From Amycolatopsis umgeniensis (GTDB lineage: Bacteria; Actinomycetota; Actinomycetes; Mycobacteriales; Pseudonocardiaceae), in contig NZ_JACHMX010000001.1 in the NCBI RefSeq assembly GCF_014205155.1, positions 5,332,001 to 5,396,000 on the forward strand: a stretch of DNA of 64,000 nucleotides, written 5' to 3'. Positions 32,591 to 42,754 of the stretch are shown in pieces (within the stretch, counting starts at the first letter, position 1; every line of letters begins with the position of its first letter). The position numbers were made by a program, and so were the translations under genes. Under the pieces are notes generated by a model. It worked only from the letters and a program-made list of their open reading frames with translations. It ran no database searches and had not been told where the DNA came from.

Positions 32591-33923
32591 AGCAGTCGCT
32601 CTGCTCGCGGTTCTCCTGCTGACCCTCACCGGCTGCGCCGGCGCGGGCGCGCTCGGGACCGGCGACCGGACGCTCGTCGTCGCGATCGTCGCGAACCCGC
32701 AGATGAAGGACGCCATCGAGCTTTCCGGCGAGTTCGAGAAGGCGAATCCCGGCGTCACCCTCAAATTCGTGTCGCTGCCCGAAAACCAGGCACGCGCGAA
32801 GATCACCGCGTCGACGGCCACCGAAGGCGGCGAGTTCGACGTCGTCATGATCAGCAACTACGAAGCCCCGCAGTGGGCGGCGAACGGCTGGCTCGAAAAC
32901 CTCGAGCCGCATATCGCGGCGAACCCTTCGTACGACTCGGCCGACTTCATCCCGAGTATCAAGGAATCGTTGTCGCACAACGGATCGCTCTACGCGCTGC
33001 CGTTCTACGGCGAGTCTTCGTTCCTGGCCTACCGCAAGGATCTGTTCGAGCAGGCCGGGATCACCATGCCCGCCAAGCCGACTTGGTCGCAGATCGCCGA
33101 GTACGCCGCGAAACTCGACGACAAGTCGAAGGGCCTGGCCGGGATCTGCCTGCGCGGGAAGCCGGGCTGGGGCGAGAGCCTCGCGCCGTTCACCACGGTC
33201 GCCAACACCTTCGGCGCGCAGTGGTTCGACAAGGACTGGAACGCGAAGCTGACCAGCCCCGAGTTCAAGGCGGCCGCCGAGTTCTACGTGAACCTCGTGC
33301 GGAACCACGGCGAGGTCGGCGCGTCGAGCGCGGGCTTCTCCGAATGCGGCACGCGGTACACCCAAGGCCAGGCCGCGATGTGGTACGACGCCACGGTCAT
33401 GGCGGGGACGAACGAGGATCCGGCGGCCAGCAAGATCGTCGGGAAGTCCGGTTACGCCCCGGCTCCGGTGGAGAAGACGCAGGCGAGCGGCTGGCTCTAC
33501 ACCTGGGCGCTGGCGATCCCGAAGGTCGCCAAGGACAAGGACGCCGCCTTCAAGTTCATGTCCTGGATGACCGACAAGGCCTACGTGCAGCGGGTCGCCA
33601 AGGAGTACGGCGACTGGAACCGCGTCCCGCCGGGTGTGCGGAAGTCGACCTACGACATCCCGCAGTACCGCGAGGCCGCCAAGGCCTACGCGCAGCCGAC
33701 GCTGGACGGGATCGCGGACGCCAACCAGCGGAAGGCGATGGCGAATCCGGTGCCCTACCCCGGGATCCAGTTCGTCGGCATCCCCGAGTTCCAGGATCTC
33801 GGCACGCGGGTGAGCCAGCAGCTTTCGGCGGCGATCGCGGGCCAGATCACCGTGGACGAGGCGCTGAAGCAGTCACAGGAGTACGCGCAGACCGTCGGCA
33901 AGTCGTATCAGGAGGCGCAGTGA
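32583..33923 (+). CDS. Sugar ABC transporter substrate-binding lipoprotein
   Basis: 446 aa from GTG. Signal MRKAVALLAVLLLTLTGC with lipobox Cys18. Family 1 extracellular solute-binding fold: VAIVANPQMKDAIELSGEFEKANPGVTLKFV, DVVMISNYEAPQWAANGWLE, YALPFYGESSFLAYRKDLFEQAGI, TQGQAAMWYDATVMAG. Close in type to polyol (mannitol/sorbitol) binding proteins. Overlaps the dehydrogenase gene and the next permease, so the operon is tightly coupled. Confidence 0.94.
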   Translation: MRKAVALLAVLLLTLTGCAGAGALGTGDRTLVVAIVANPQMKDAIELSGEFEKANPGVTLKFVSLPENQARAKITASTATEGGEFDVVMISNYEAPQWAANGWLENLEPHIAANPSYDSADFIPSIKESLSHNGSLYALPFYGESSFLAYRKDLFEQAGITMPAKPTWSQIAEYAAKLDDKSKGLAGICLRGKPGWGESLAPFTTVANTFGAQWFDKDWNAKLTSPEFKAAAEFYVNLVRNHGEVGASSAGFSECGTRYTQGQAAMWYDATVMAGTNEDPAASKIVGKSGYAPAPVEKTQASGWLYTWALAIPKVAKDKDAAFKFMSWMTDKAYVQRVAKEYGDWNRVPPGVRKSTYDIPQYREAAKAYAQPTLDGIADANQRKAMANPVPYPGIQFVGIPEFQDLGTRVSQQLSAAIAGQITVDEALKQSQEYAQTVGKSYQEAQ

Positions 33924-34858
33924 TGTCCACGATCTCCGCTCCTGCCCGTACAGAACCCGCCCACGCCAAGAAGGCGCCGCCGAAACGCGGCACCGACACG
34001 CCGTTCAAACGACGATTGCCGCTGCTGCCCGCGCTGCTGTTCGTCGTCGCCGTGACCCAGTTGCCGTTCGTGCTGACGGTGTTCTACTCGTTCCAGTCGT
34101 GGAACCTGGTGCGGCCGGGCTCGCGGCATTTCGTCGGGCTGCAGAACTACATCGACGTCTTCGCCGACTCGACGTTCCTCGGCGCGTTGCTGAACACCGT
34201 CGTGCTGACGGTCGTCTGCGTGTTCTTCTCCCTGCTGCTCGGACTGGGACTCGCGATCCTGCTCGACCGGAAGTTCCTCGGCCGCGGCGTGGTCCGAACC
34301 CTGCTGATCACGCCGTTCCTGATCCTGCCCGCGGCGGGCGCGCTGCTGTGGAAGACGACGATGTTCGATCCGACCTACGGGTTGCTGCACTTCGTGTTCG
34401 GCACGGACGTCGACTGGCTTTCGGAGTTCCCGCTCGCGGCGGTGATCGCCCAGGTCGTCTGGCAGTGGACGCCGTTCATGATGCTGCTGATCCTGGCCGG
34501 GCTGCAGAGCCAGCCGAAGGACGTCCTGGAGGCCGCGTCGGTCGACGGCGCCGGCCGCTGGCGGACGTTCACCGCGATCACATTGCCGCATCTGAGCCGG
34601 TTCCTGCAGCTGGCGACGCTGCTGGGCGCGATCTACATCGTGAACAGCTTCGACGCGATCTTCCTGATGACACAGGGAGGTCCGGGGACGGCCAGCACGA
34701 ACCTGCCCTTCTACATCTACCAGCGGGCGTTCCAAGGTTTCGACATCGGGCAGTCGTCCGCGATGGGGGTGATCGTCGTGATCCTGACGATGATCGTCGC
34801 GACCTTCGCGCTGCGGCTGATGTTCCGCACGTTCTCGGTCCAGGGAGGCGCGAAATGA
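33923..34858 (+). CDS. Sugar ABC transporter permease (MalF type)
   Basis: 311 aa from ATG 33923, overlapping the previous stop by one base. Six hydrophobic helices after a roughly 35-residue polar N-terminus; EAASVDGAGRWRTFTAITLPHL is the ABC-binding EAA loop. Pairs with the next permease. Confidence 0.95.
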   Translation: MSTISAPARTEPAHAKKAPPKRGTDTPFKRRLPLLPALLFVVAVTQLPFVLTVFYSFQSWNLVRPGSRHFVGLQNYIDVFADSTFLGALLNTVVLTVVCVFFSLLLGLGLAILLDRKFLGRGVVRTLLITPFLILPAAGALLWKTTMFDPTYGLLHFVFGTDVDWLSEFPLAAVIAQVVWQWTPFMMLLILAGLQSQPKDVLEAASVDGAGRWRTFTAITLPHLSRFLQLATLLGAIYIVNSFDAIFLMTQGGPGTASTNLPFYIYQRAFQGFDIGQSSAMGVIVVILTMIVATFALRLMFRTFSVQGGAK

Positions 34859-35670
34859 AAGGCCGGTTCGGCGCGGGCGCGTTGACGGTCGCGACCTGGG
34901 TGATCGCGATCCTGTTCGTTTTCCCGCTGTTGTGGATGATCCTCACGGCCTTCAAACAGGAGGCCGACGCCTACACCGATCCGCCGCGGCTGTTCTTCAC
35001 GCCGACGCTCGACCAGTTCGCCGGGGTGCTCGAACGCGGGTTCCTGCCGTATCTGTCGAACTCGGCTTTCGTCACCGTCGTTTCGACGATTTTCGTACTG
35101 CTGCTGGGAATCCCGGCGGCGTACGCGCTGTCGCTGGCGCCGGTGAAGGGGACGAGCAACGCGCTCGGCTTCTTCCTGTCGACGAAGATGCTGCCGATCG
35201 TGGCCGCGATCATCCCGCTGTACGTGATCTCGCAGAACACCCAGTTGCTGGACAACGTGTGGGCGCTGATCATCCTGTACACATCGATGAACCTGCCGCT
35301 GGCCATCTGGATGATGCGGTCGTTCTTCCTCGAAGTGCCGCACGAGATGATCGAAGCGGGCCGGATCGACGGCGCGACTTTGCCGGTGCTGCTGCGGAAG
35401 ATCATCATGCCGGTCGTCGCGCCCGGGGTGGCCGCGACCGCGCTGATCTGCGTGATCTTCTCGTGGACCGAGTTCTTCTACTCGGTCAACCTCACCGCCG
35501 CGCGCGCCGGGACGGTGCCGGTGTTCCTGGTCGGCTTCATCACCAGCGAGGGCCTGTACTGGGCGCAGCTGTCCGCGGCGGCCCTGCTCGCGTCACTGCC
35601 GGTGATGATCGTCGGCTGGATCGCGCAGAACCACCTGGTGCGAGGGCTTTCGATGGGCGCTGTCAAGTAA
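34855..35670 (+). CDS. Sugar ABC transporter permease (MalG type)
   Basis: 271 aa from ATG 34855, overlapping the previous stop (ATGA). Six helices; EAGRIDGATLPVLLRKIIMPVVAPG is the EAA loop. No ATPase gene follows, so the importer must use an ATPase encoded elsewhere, probably a shared MsiK-type protein as in Streptomyces. Confidence 0.95.
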   Translation: MKGRFGAGALTVATWVIAILFVFPLLWMILTAFKQEADAYTDPPRLFFTPTLDQFAGVLERGFLPYLSNSAFVTVVSTIFVLLLGIPAAYALSLAPVKGTSNALGFFLSTKMLPIVAAIIPLYVISQNTQLLDNVWALIILYTSMNLPLAIWMMRSFFLEVPHEMIEAGRIDGATLPVLLRKIIMPVVAPGVAATALICVIFSWTEFFYSVNLTAARAGTVPVFLVGFITSEGLYWAQLSAAALLASLPVMIVGWIAQNHLVRGLSMGAVK

Positions 35671-35714
35671 CGCCTCGTGGCTGTTGGCCGCATGCGGTGC
35701 GAGCCAGGGTGAGG

Positions 35715-35757
35715 CTGTGTGGAAATAGGGACGTTGAACGTCCCTATTTCCACACAG
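35715..35757. terminator. Perfect 21-bp hairpin after the sugar transporter operon
   Basis: CTGTGTGGAAATAGGGACGTT (35715-35735 as left arm) pairs perfectly with 35737-35757 around a single G. No T-run. The centre ACGTT-G-AACGT matches the hairpin at 21436, while the outer part is unrelated. It lies between convergent operons and may terminate both. Confidence 0.8.
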
Positions 35758-35795
35758 TCGGTGTCTGGTTCTGGGCCCACTCACGAGCCCTGCGG

Positions 35796-35990
35796 CTAGG
35801 CGAGCGAGAGTGCCTGACCAGGGCAGATGTGCACGGCGGTGCGCGCGTTCTCCTCCGCCTCGTCACCTTCGGGCTCGGCGTTCAGCAGGATGACCGTGCC
35901 GTCGTCCTCGCTCTGGTCGAACAGGTCGGGGTCGGTGAGCACGCACTGGCCGGCGCCCACACATTTCCCGGTGTCCGCGGTGATTTTCAT
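35796..35990 (-). CDS. 3Fe-4S ferredoxin
   Basis: 64 aa, ATG 35990 with AGGAGGAGCC upstream. Cys pattern CVGAGQC with a final CPG at about residue 56 is that of single-cluster actinobacterial ferredoxins that feed P450s. Eight bp after the P450 stop, so co-transcribed and likely its redox partner. Confidence 0.95.
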   Translation of the reverse strand: MKITADTGKCVGAGQCVLTDPDLFDQSEDDGTVILLNAEPEGDEAEENARTAVHICPGQALSLA

Positions 35991-35998
35991 GGCTCCTC

Positions 35999-37213
35999 CT
36001 ACCAGGTGACCGGAAGGGCGTGGAGGCCGTAGATCGTCGAATCGTGCTTGAACTGCAGCTCGTCGACCGGAACGGCGACCCGGATGCCCGGAATACGCTT
36101 GAACAGCGTATCGAACACGATCTGGAGTTCCATCCGCGCCAGATTCTGGCCGAGGCACTGGTGCACGCCGAACCCGAACGCGACGTGGTGCCGCGCGCCG
36201 CGTTCGATGTCGAAGGCGTCGGGGTTCTCGAATCCGTCCGGATCGTGGTTGCCCGCGTTGCTCAGGCCGACGACGCCTTCACCAGCGCGGATGAGCGTGC
36301 CGCCGATCTCGATGTCCGCCGTGGCGAAGCGTGAGGTCGCCGTCTCGGCGATGGTGAAGACCCGCAGGAGTTCCTCGATCGCGGGGAGGGTCTTGTCCGG
36401 GTCCGCCTTGATCTTCGCCAGCTGTTCGGGGTTCTCCAGCAGGGTCACCGTGCCGAGCGAAATCATGTTCGCCGTGGTCTCGTGTCCGGCGATGAGCAGC
36501 AGGAACGCCAAGCTGACGAGTTCGTCGTGGTTGGTTTCGCCCGCTTCCCGCTGTTTCAGGATCTGACGGCCGAGGAGGTCGTCCTCGGTGACGTCCGCTT
36601 CTTTCCTGGTGACGAGTTCGTCGAGATAGTTCTCGAGCTGCTCGAACGCCGCCTGCCGGTCTTCCGGGCTGACTTCCCGGCTGAGCATCTTGGAACTGCG
36701 GGCCTGGAAGAACTCGTGGTCCGAATAGGGGACGCCGAGCAGTTCGCAGATCACCAGCGACGGGACGGGCAGCGAAAGCGCCTGGACCAGATCGGCGGGT
36801 TTGGGGCCCGCGAGCAGGGCGTCGATGTGTTCGTCGACGATCTGCTGGATGCGCGGTTGCAGCGCCTTCATGCGTTTGACCGTGAATTCCCCGACGACGT
36901 CACGCCGGGCCCGGCTGTGCTCCGGCGGGTCCATCGAAATGAGGGACGGGCGGAAAGGCTTGTCCTCGCGCCGGATCTGCCGCGCGACCATCAGCGGGAA
37001 CGCCGGATCCAGCCGGTCGGAGCTGAAATGCGGACTGCTCAGCATTTCGCGGATGTCTTCGAGCCGGGTGAGTGCCCACGCCGTTTGACCGGACGGCAGC
37101 CCGACGCGGGAAACCGGATTTTCCGTACGAAGTCTGTCGTATTCCGGCGGCGGCGAAAACGGGCATTTGCGTACCAGCGGCAAGGTGGCGGTGGTTTCCT
37201 CGACGTCAGTCAT
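35999..37213 (-). CDS. Cytochrome P450
   Basis: 404 aa bacterial class I P450 (CYP105/CYP107-like by layout). Heme-ligand loop FGFGVHQCLGQNLAR with Cys353; I-helix AGHETT (242-247) with the acid-Thr pair (here HETT); K-helix EELLR (Glu281, Arg284). Substrate unknown; no biosynthetic cluster surrounds it. Forms an operon with the ferredoxin and is divergent from a TetR gene. Confidence 0.95.
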   Translation of the reverse strand: MTDVEETTATLPLVRKCPFSPPPEYDRLRTENPVSRVGLPSGQTAWALTRLEDIREMLSSPHFSSDRLDPAFPLMVARQIRREDKPFRPSLISMDPPEHSRARRDVVGEFTVKRMKALQPRIQQIVDEHIDALLAGPKPADLVQALSLPVPSLVICELLGVPYSDHEFFQARSSKMLSREVSPEDRQAAFEQLENYLDELVTRKEADVTEDDLLGRQILKQREAGETNHDELVSLAFLLLIAGHETTANMISLGTVTLLENPEQLAKIKADPDKTLPAIEELLRVFTIAETATSRFATADIEIGGTLIRAGEGVVGLSNAGNHDPDGFENPDAFDIERGARHHVAFGFGVHQCLGQNLARMELQIVFDTLFKRIPGIRVAVPVDELQFKHDSTIYGLHALPVTW

Positions 37214-37320
37214 CGGGTTGTCCTTTCCCCAGGGTGTCGGGTGGGTTCGGGCGATATCGGACAGGAGGCCCCAAAAAGTATGCGGATGGTTTCATTCCGC
37301 TTATGTCACCAAGGTACTCA

Positions 37321-37341
37321 AGTGGAGACAGGTCGTCCACT
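37321..37341. promoter_or_regulatory. Candidate TetR operator between P450 and tetR
   Basis: AGTGGA-N9-TCCACT is a perfect 6-bp dyad 21 bp long, lying 108 bp before the P450 start and 90 bp before the tetR start. The size fits TetR sites; binding is inferred. Confidence 0.45.
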
Positions 37342-37430
37342 CGCGAAGGGGTGGTTTCCCGGGAAGCGTGAAGGGCACGCCCTTACGTGCGAGAATCACG
37401 GCCCTGAAGGACCTTCGAGAGGCGAGGATC

Positions 37431-38069
37431 ATGACAGCCGACCCCGAGACCCGCTTGCGCGCCGACGCGCGCCGGAACCGGGATCAGATCCTGGCCGCCG
37501 CGAGAGTGATCTTCGCAGCTCAGGGCGCCGAGGTCCCGATGGAGGAGATCGCGCGCTCGGCGGGCGTGGGTGTCGGCACCCTCTACCGGCGTTTCCCGGA
37601 TCGGGACGCGTTGATCCGCGCGGTCGCCGTCGACAACTTCGATCGGGTCCTGAGGGACGCGAAGGCCGCGAAGGATCAGGAGTCCTCGGACTGGGACGCC
37701 CTGATCCGGCTCCTGCACCAGTCGATGGAACTGCAGTTGAGCATCCAGCTCGCGATGGTGTCGCCTCGCGCGCTGGCGATCCTCACGAGCGATCCCGCGA
37801 TCAAGGCCCTGCGGGACGAGTTGCTCCTGGTGATGGAGGCCTTCGTCCGGGGAGCGCAGGAGGAGGGGCGGCTCCGGCCGGACGTCGCGACCGGTGACGT
37901 GGCGATCCTGTTCGCGACCGTGCTGCGGCAGATGCCGGGCAAGGGCGAGGAGATCGCGCGGATGGCGACCAGGCGCTGCATCGGGATCATGATCGACGGG
38001 TTGCGGGCCGACGGCTCGAACGAGCCGCTTCCGGGCCGGGTGCTGACCGGCGCCGACCTGGACCCCTAG
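37431..38069 (+). CDS. TetR-family regulator
   Basis: 212 aa from ATG 37431 with GAGAGGCGAGG upstream. N-terminal helix-turn-helix ILAAARVIFAAQGAEVPMEEIARSAGVGVGTLYRRFPDRDALI; C-terminal ligand domain of the SCO1712/TetR_C type (PRALAILTSDPAIKALRDELLLVMEAFVRGAQEEGRL). Likely controls itself and the divergent P450-ferredoxin operon. A TTTAGC palindrome begins at its stop codon. Confidence 0.93.
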   Translation: MTADPETRLRADARRNRDQILAAARVIFAAQGAEVPMEEIARSAGVGVGTLYRRFPDRDALIRAVAVDNFDRVLRDAKAAKDQESSDWDALIRLLHQSMELQLSIQLAMVSPRALAILTSDPAIKALRDELLLVMEAFVRGAQEEGRLRPDVATGDVAILFATVLRQMPGKGEEIARMATRRCIGIMIDGLRADGSNEPLPGRVLTGADLDP

Positions 38070-38093
38070 ATCGCGTTTAGCCCGCTAAACGCG
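38069..38093. repeat. TTTAGC palindrome copy (tetR 3' end)
   Basis: GATCGCGTTTAGC-CC-GCTAAACGCGC; GCGTTTAGC/GCTAAACGC arms, extending one pair further with CGCG. Begins with the last base of the tetR stop. Confidence 0.85.
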
Positions 38094-38148
38094 CTCCGCC
38101 GGAGGACGCGACGCGCGTGTCCGGGGACCGAACTCGCGTGATTGAAGG

Positions 38149-38228
38149 CGGATCTCGCGTGATTGGACTCCGCACTGTGTCTTCCGGCTGGAGACACGCG
38201 TGTTCCGGCTCCAATCACGCGAGATCCG
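38149..38228. repeat. Large nested inverted repeat
   Basis: CGGATCTCGCGTGATTGGA (38149-38167) is perfectly complementary to 38210-38228 (19 bp). The 42-nt interior holds a second stem, GTGTCT/AGACAC around 38177-38196. A related CTCGCGTGATTG word also occurs at 38132-38144, so the arm sequence is tandemly repeated. It is non-coding, between convergent tetR and aldehyde dehydrogenase genes. Confidence 0.8.
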
Positions 38229-38242
38229 GCGGCCGCGCGTGA

Positions 38243-38274
38243 CCCACCGCATTCAGAGGACTGAATGCGGTGGG
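38243..38274 (-). terminator. CGCATTCAG-AGGA hairpin (copy 2)
   Basis: CCCACCGCATTCAG (38243-38256) and CTGAATGCGGTGGG (38261-38274) form a perfect 14-bp stem with loop AGGA, 10 bp beyond the stop of the leftward aldehyde dehydrogenase gene. Likely the terminator of the deoC operon; a related copy is at 21608. Confidence 0.75.
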
Positions 38275-38283
38275 TGTGGGGCG

Positions 38284-39142
38284 TCAGACGCCGAGGGGGT
38301 GCCAGACGGTCTTCGCCTCCAGGTACCGCCGCAGCCGCGCGATGTCCGCGTCGGCCGTCCAGTCGGGTTCGGCGTCTGGCACGGTCAGGACGCGCTTCAC
38401 GGTGCCCGCCGCGTCGCGCGCCAGGTCCGCCCGCGCGGACGGCTCCGCGCCCGTCGGGTCCAGCGCGTTGACGTCACCGTGCGAGGCCAGCCACGAACCC
38501 AGCTCCGCCGCCCGGCCGGTCAGGATGTTCGCGACCCCGCCCGGCAGGTCGGACGTCGCCAGGACCTCCGAGAGCGTGATCGCGGGCAGCGGCCGGTCCG
38601 CGCTGGAGACGACCACCGCTGTCGAGCCCGTCGCCAGCACCGGGGCCAGCACGCTCACCAGACCCAGCAGCGACGACTGCTGCGGCGCCAGCACGCCCAC
38701 GACACCGGTCGGTTCCGGGACGGTGAAAGAGAAGTACGGACCCGCGACGGGGTTGGCCGCGCCGAGCACGGTCGCGATCTTGTCCGTCCAGCCCGCGTAC
38801 CAGACCCAGCGGTCGATCGCCGCGTCCACAAGGGACTGAGCCTTCTTCGCCGCGACGCCTTCGGACGCGGACACCTCCGCGACGAACTGCTCGCGGCGGC
38901 CTTCCAGCACCTCCGCCACCCGGTACAACACCTGTCCGCGGTTGTACGCCGTCGCCGCCGACCAGCCGCCGAAAGCCTTGCGGGCGGCGGAAACCGCGTC
39001 ACGGACGTCCTTGCGTGACGCGTGCGAGGCGTTCGCCAGGAACTTGCCCTTGGCGTCGGTGACCGGGTACACCCGGCCCGACTCCGACCGCGGGAACTTG
39101 CCGCCGATGTAGAGCTTGTAGGTCTTGGCTACCGAAATACGG

Positions 39143-39150
<8 letters not shown>
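38284..39150 (-). CDS. Truncated aldehyde dehydrogenase-family protein (probable pseudoenzyme)
   Basis: 288 aa, only the N-terminal part of an ALDH fold (full enzymes are about 480 aa). The Rossmann region aligns (VVGVLAPQQSSLLGLVSVLAPVLATGSTAVVV), but the PWN motif is APQ, the KPAE lysine region is SSADRP, the TGSTEVG segment is degraded to PTGAEPS, and the catalytic Glu and Cys domain are absent. Catalysis is not expected; a partner or regulatory role with the adjacent full-length enzyme is inferred. It overlaps that gene by 8 bp. The short C-terminus (TADADIARLRRYLEAKTVWHPLGV) looks like a native end, not a frameshift, and similar deoC-ALDH-ALDH triads are known in actinobacteria. Confidence 0.85.
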
Positions 39151-40576
<1,426 letters not shown>

Positions 40577-40579
40577 GGA

Positions 40580-41554
40580 TCAGTCCACCGTCACGTAGTC
40601 GGGGCCGCTGTAGTGGCCGTCGGCCTGGGTGCGGCGCTGCAGCAGGAGGTCGTTGAGCAGGCTGGACGCCCCGAAACGGAACAGGTCCGGGGTCAGCCAC
40701 TGCTCGCCGGCGACCTCGTGCACCGCGACCAGGTACTTGATCGCGTCCTTGGTCGTCCGGATGCCACCGGCGGGTTTGACGCCGCGCAGTTCACCGGTCT
40801 GGACGAACCAGTCGCGGACGGCCTGCAGCATGACGTGGGTGACCGGCAGCGTCGCCGCGGGCGACACCTTGCCGGTGGAGGTCTTGATGAAGTCGCCGCC
40901 CGCCAGCAGCGCGAGCCAGGACGCGCGGCGGACGTTGTCGTAGGTGGCCAGCTCACCGGTCTCGAGGATGACCTTGAGGTGAGCGCTGCCACAGGCGGCC
41001 TTGATGGCCTGGATCTCCTCGAAGACCGCCAGGTAGCGGCCCTCCAGGAAAGCGCCCCTGTCGATCACCATGTCGATCTCGGCGGCGCCGGCGTCGACGG
41101 CGATCTTGGTGTCGGCCAGCTTGATCTCGCGGCTCGTGCGCCCGGCGGGGAAGCCGGTGGCCACACTCGCGACGTGGATGCCGGTGCCCTGAAGCGCCTC
41201 GACAGCCGTCTCGACCATGTCCGGGTACACGCAGACGGCCGCGACCCGCGGGGTGTCCGGCCGTTCCGGGTCCGGCCGCTTGGCCTTCGCGGCGAGCGCG
41301 CGGACCTTTCCCTGCGTGTCGGCGCCTTCGAGGGTCGTCAGGTCGACCATCGAGATGGCGGTGTCGATCGCCCAGAGCTTGGCGGCCTTCTTGATGCTGC
41401 GCGTGCCGAGGCCCGCCGCCCGCTGCTCGACGCCGACCTGGTCGACACCAGGCAGCCCGTGCAGGAACCGGCGCAGGCTCGCCTCGTCGCGAGTCGCGTC
41501 CGTCAGCGGCGACGGGGTTGCCGTCGCCGCTGACGAGCTGGTCGTAGCTGTCAT
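40580..41554 (-). CDS. deoC: Deoxyribose-phosphate aldolase
   Basis: Cleaves 2-deoxyribose-5-phosphate to glyceraldehyde-3-phosphate and acetaldehyde. 324 aa, the long form. Schiff-base Lys224 in DFIKTSTGK, and Lys194 in HLKVILETG; PAGGIRT near the phosphate site. First gene of a three-gene operon with two ALDHs. No ribosome binding site before ATG 41554; a TACACT box ends 7 bp upstream, so the mRNA may be leaderless. An operator-like palindrome covers that box. Confidence 0.95.
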   Translation of the reverse strand: MTATTSSSAATATPSPLTDATRDEASLRRFLHGLPGVDQVGVEQRAAGLGTRSIKKAAKLWAIDTAISMVDLTTLEGADTQGKVRALAAKAKRPDPERPDTPRVAAVCVYPDMVETAVEALQGTGIHVASVATGFPAGRTSREIKLADTKIAVDAGAAEIDMVIDRGAFLEGRYLAVFEEIQAIKAACGSAHLKVILETGELATYDNVRRASWLALLAGGDFIKTSTGKVSPAATLPVTHVMLQAVRDWFVQTGELRGVKPAGGIRTTKDAIKYLVAVHEVAGEQWLTPDLFRFGASSLLNDLLLQRRTQADGHYSGPDYVTVD

Positions 41555-41563
41555 ACGGGTGAG

Positions 41564-41578
41564 TGTAGGCGGCCTACA
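41564..41578 (-). promoter_or_regulatory. Palindromic operator at the deoC promoter
   Basis: TGTAGGC-G-GCCTACA is a perfect 15-bp palindrome 10 bp upstream of the deoC start, overlapping the putative -10 TACACT (41567-41562 on the minus strand) and the stop of the upstream gene. Likely binding site for a deo-type repressor not encoded nearby. Confidence 0.55.
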
Positions 41579-42731
41579 AGCTGGGCACCGGGCCCTGGGC
41601 GGCGGCCTTGGCCGGGATCACCGGCGAGCAGAACTCGTTGACCATCGGCAGCTGACGCTTGAGCGCGGCGTCCGGCGACGCGGTGAGGTCCACGGTGGCC
41701 AGCGTGGAGATGTTCTTGCCGGATTCGTCGTGGAAGCTGAGCGTGTTGTAGCCCGGCAGGTCGCCGCCGTGGCCCCAGATGACGATGTTCTCCGCGCACG
41801 CGCCGAGTTCCTTGAGGTTCAGCTTCATCAGGCCGAGGCCGTACTCCATGCCGTCCGCCGGGACCGTCTTCTTCATCTGCGCGAGCAGGTCCGCGGGCAG
41901 CAGGCGGCCGCCGAGCAGGGCCTCGAAGAAGCGGTTGAGGTCGGCGCCCGAGGACACCATGCCGCCCGCGCCGTAGTAGCGCGAGTAGTTGTAGGTGGTG
42001 ACGTCGGTGAGGCCGCGCGGCGCGTCGTACAGCTGCTCGTAGCCGCGGGCGGCCGCGCCGATCAGGAACGGGAAGTCGCGGGGGAGCGAGGTGTCGCGCA
42101 GGTGCAGCGGCCCGGTGATGCGCTCGGCCAGCACCCGTTCGAGGGGCTTCCGGGTGGTCTTCTCGACCAGCAGGGCGAGGACGTTGTAGCCGGTGTTGGA
42201 GTACGCCCAGCTCGTTCCGGGCTTGAACTGCAGCGGCTGCTTCGACGTGCTCAGGCGGATCTCGTCGTCGCTGTCGAAATGCTCGAAGCGCTCGGTGTCG
42301 ATCTCCGGCCCGGTCGCCCAGGAGTCCTCGGGGAGCAGGTCACGCGGGAGGCCGCTGGTGTGCTGGAGCACCTGGCGGACGGTGATCGGTTCCGGATACG
42401 GCAGCAGCCCCGGCAGGTAGCGTTGCACGGGCTCATCGAGCCCGACGCGCTTTTCGGCCACGAGCTGCAGGACGAGCGTGGCGACGAACACCTTGGAAAC
42501 GCTGGCGATCCGCCAGCGTCCCGACACGGTGGGCTTACCGGGCCGGGTGATGTTCGCGACGCCGCTGACGCCGCGGAAATCGTCGGCAACGGCGACCATG
42601 CCCGGGATGCCCGCGGCGACGGCCGCGTCCATCGCGGCCTGGCGCGGATCGGTCTTCCCGGCGGCCGCCGCGGGCGAGGCGGTGACGGAAAGCAGTGCGG
42701 CACAAGCGATGGCGACGAAACTTCGGCGCAT
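41574..42731 (-). CDS. Secreted serine beta-lactamase-fold hydrolase
   Basis: 385 aa from ATG 42731 with a G-run 8 bp upstream. Signal peptide MRRSFVAIACAALLSVTASPAAAA. Class C-type motifs: Ser77-Val-Ser-Lys80 in ASVSK, Tyr177-Ser-Asn in YSNTGYN, and HGG in WGHGGDLPGY. Members of this family are mostly esterases or D-aminopeptidase/carboxypeptidase-like; true beta-lactamase activity is uncertain. Exported and soluble. Confidence 0.92.
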   Translation of the reverse strand: MRRSFVAIACAALLSVTASPAAAAGKTDPRQAAMDAAVAAGIPGMVAVADDFRGVSGVANITRPGKPTVSGRWRIASVSKVFVATLVLQLVAEKRVGLDEPVQRYLPGLLPYPEPITVRQVLQHTSGLPRDLLPEDSWATGPEIDTERFEHFDSDDEIRLSTSKQPLQFKPGTSWAYSNTGYNVLALLVEKTTRKPLERVLAERITGPLHLRDTSLPRDFPFLIGAAARGYEQLYDAPRGLTDVTTYNYSRYYGAGGMVSSGADLNRFFEALLGGRLLPADLLAQMKKTVPADGMEYGLGLMKLNLKELGACAENIVIWGHGGDLPGYNTLSFHDESGKNISTLATVDLTASPDAALKRQLPMVNEFCSPVIPAKAAAQGPVPSL

Positions 42732-42754
42732 GGTGTGAACCCCCCAGTTCAAAG

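Noticed and set aside
35796..38069. Natural product gene cluster around the P450 and ferredoxin
   Set aside because: No biosynthetic core enzyme is nearby; neighbours are sugar transport and deo genes.
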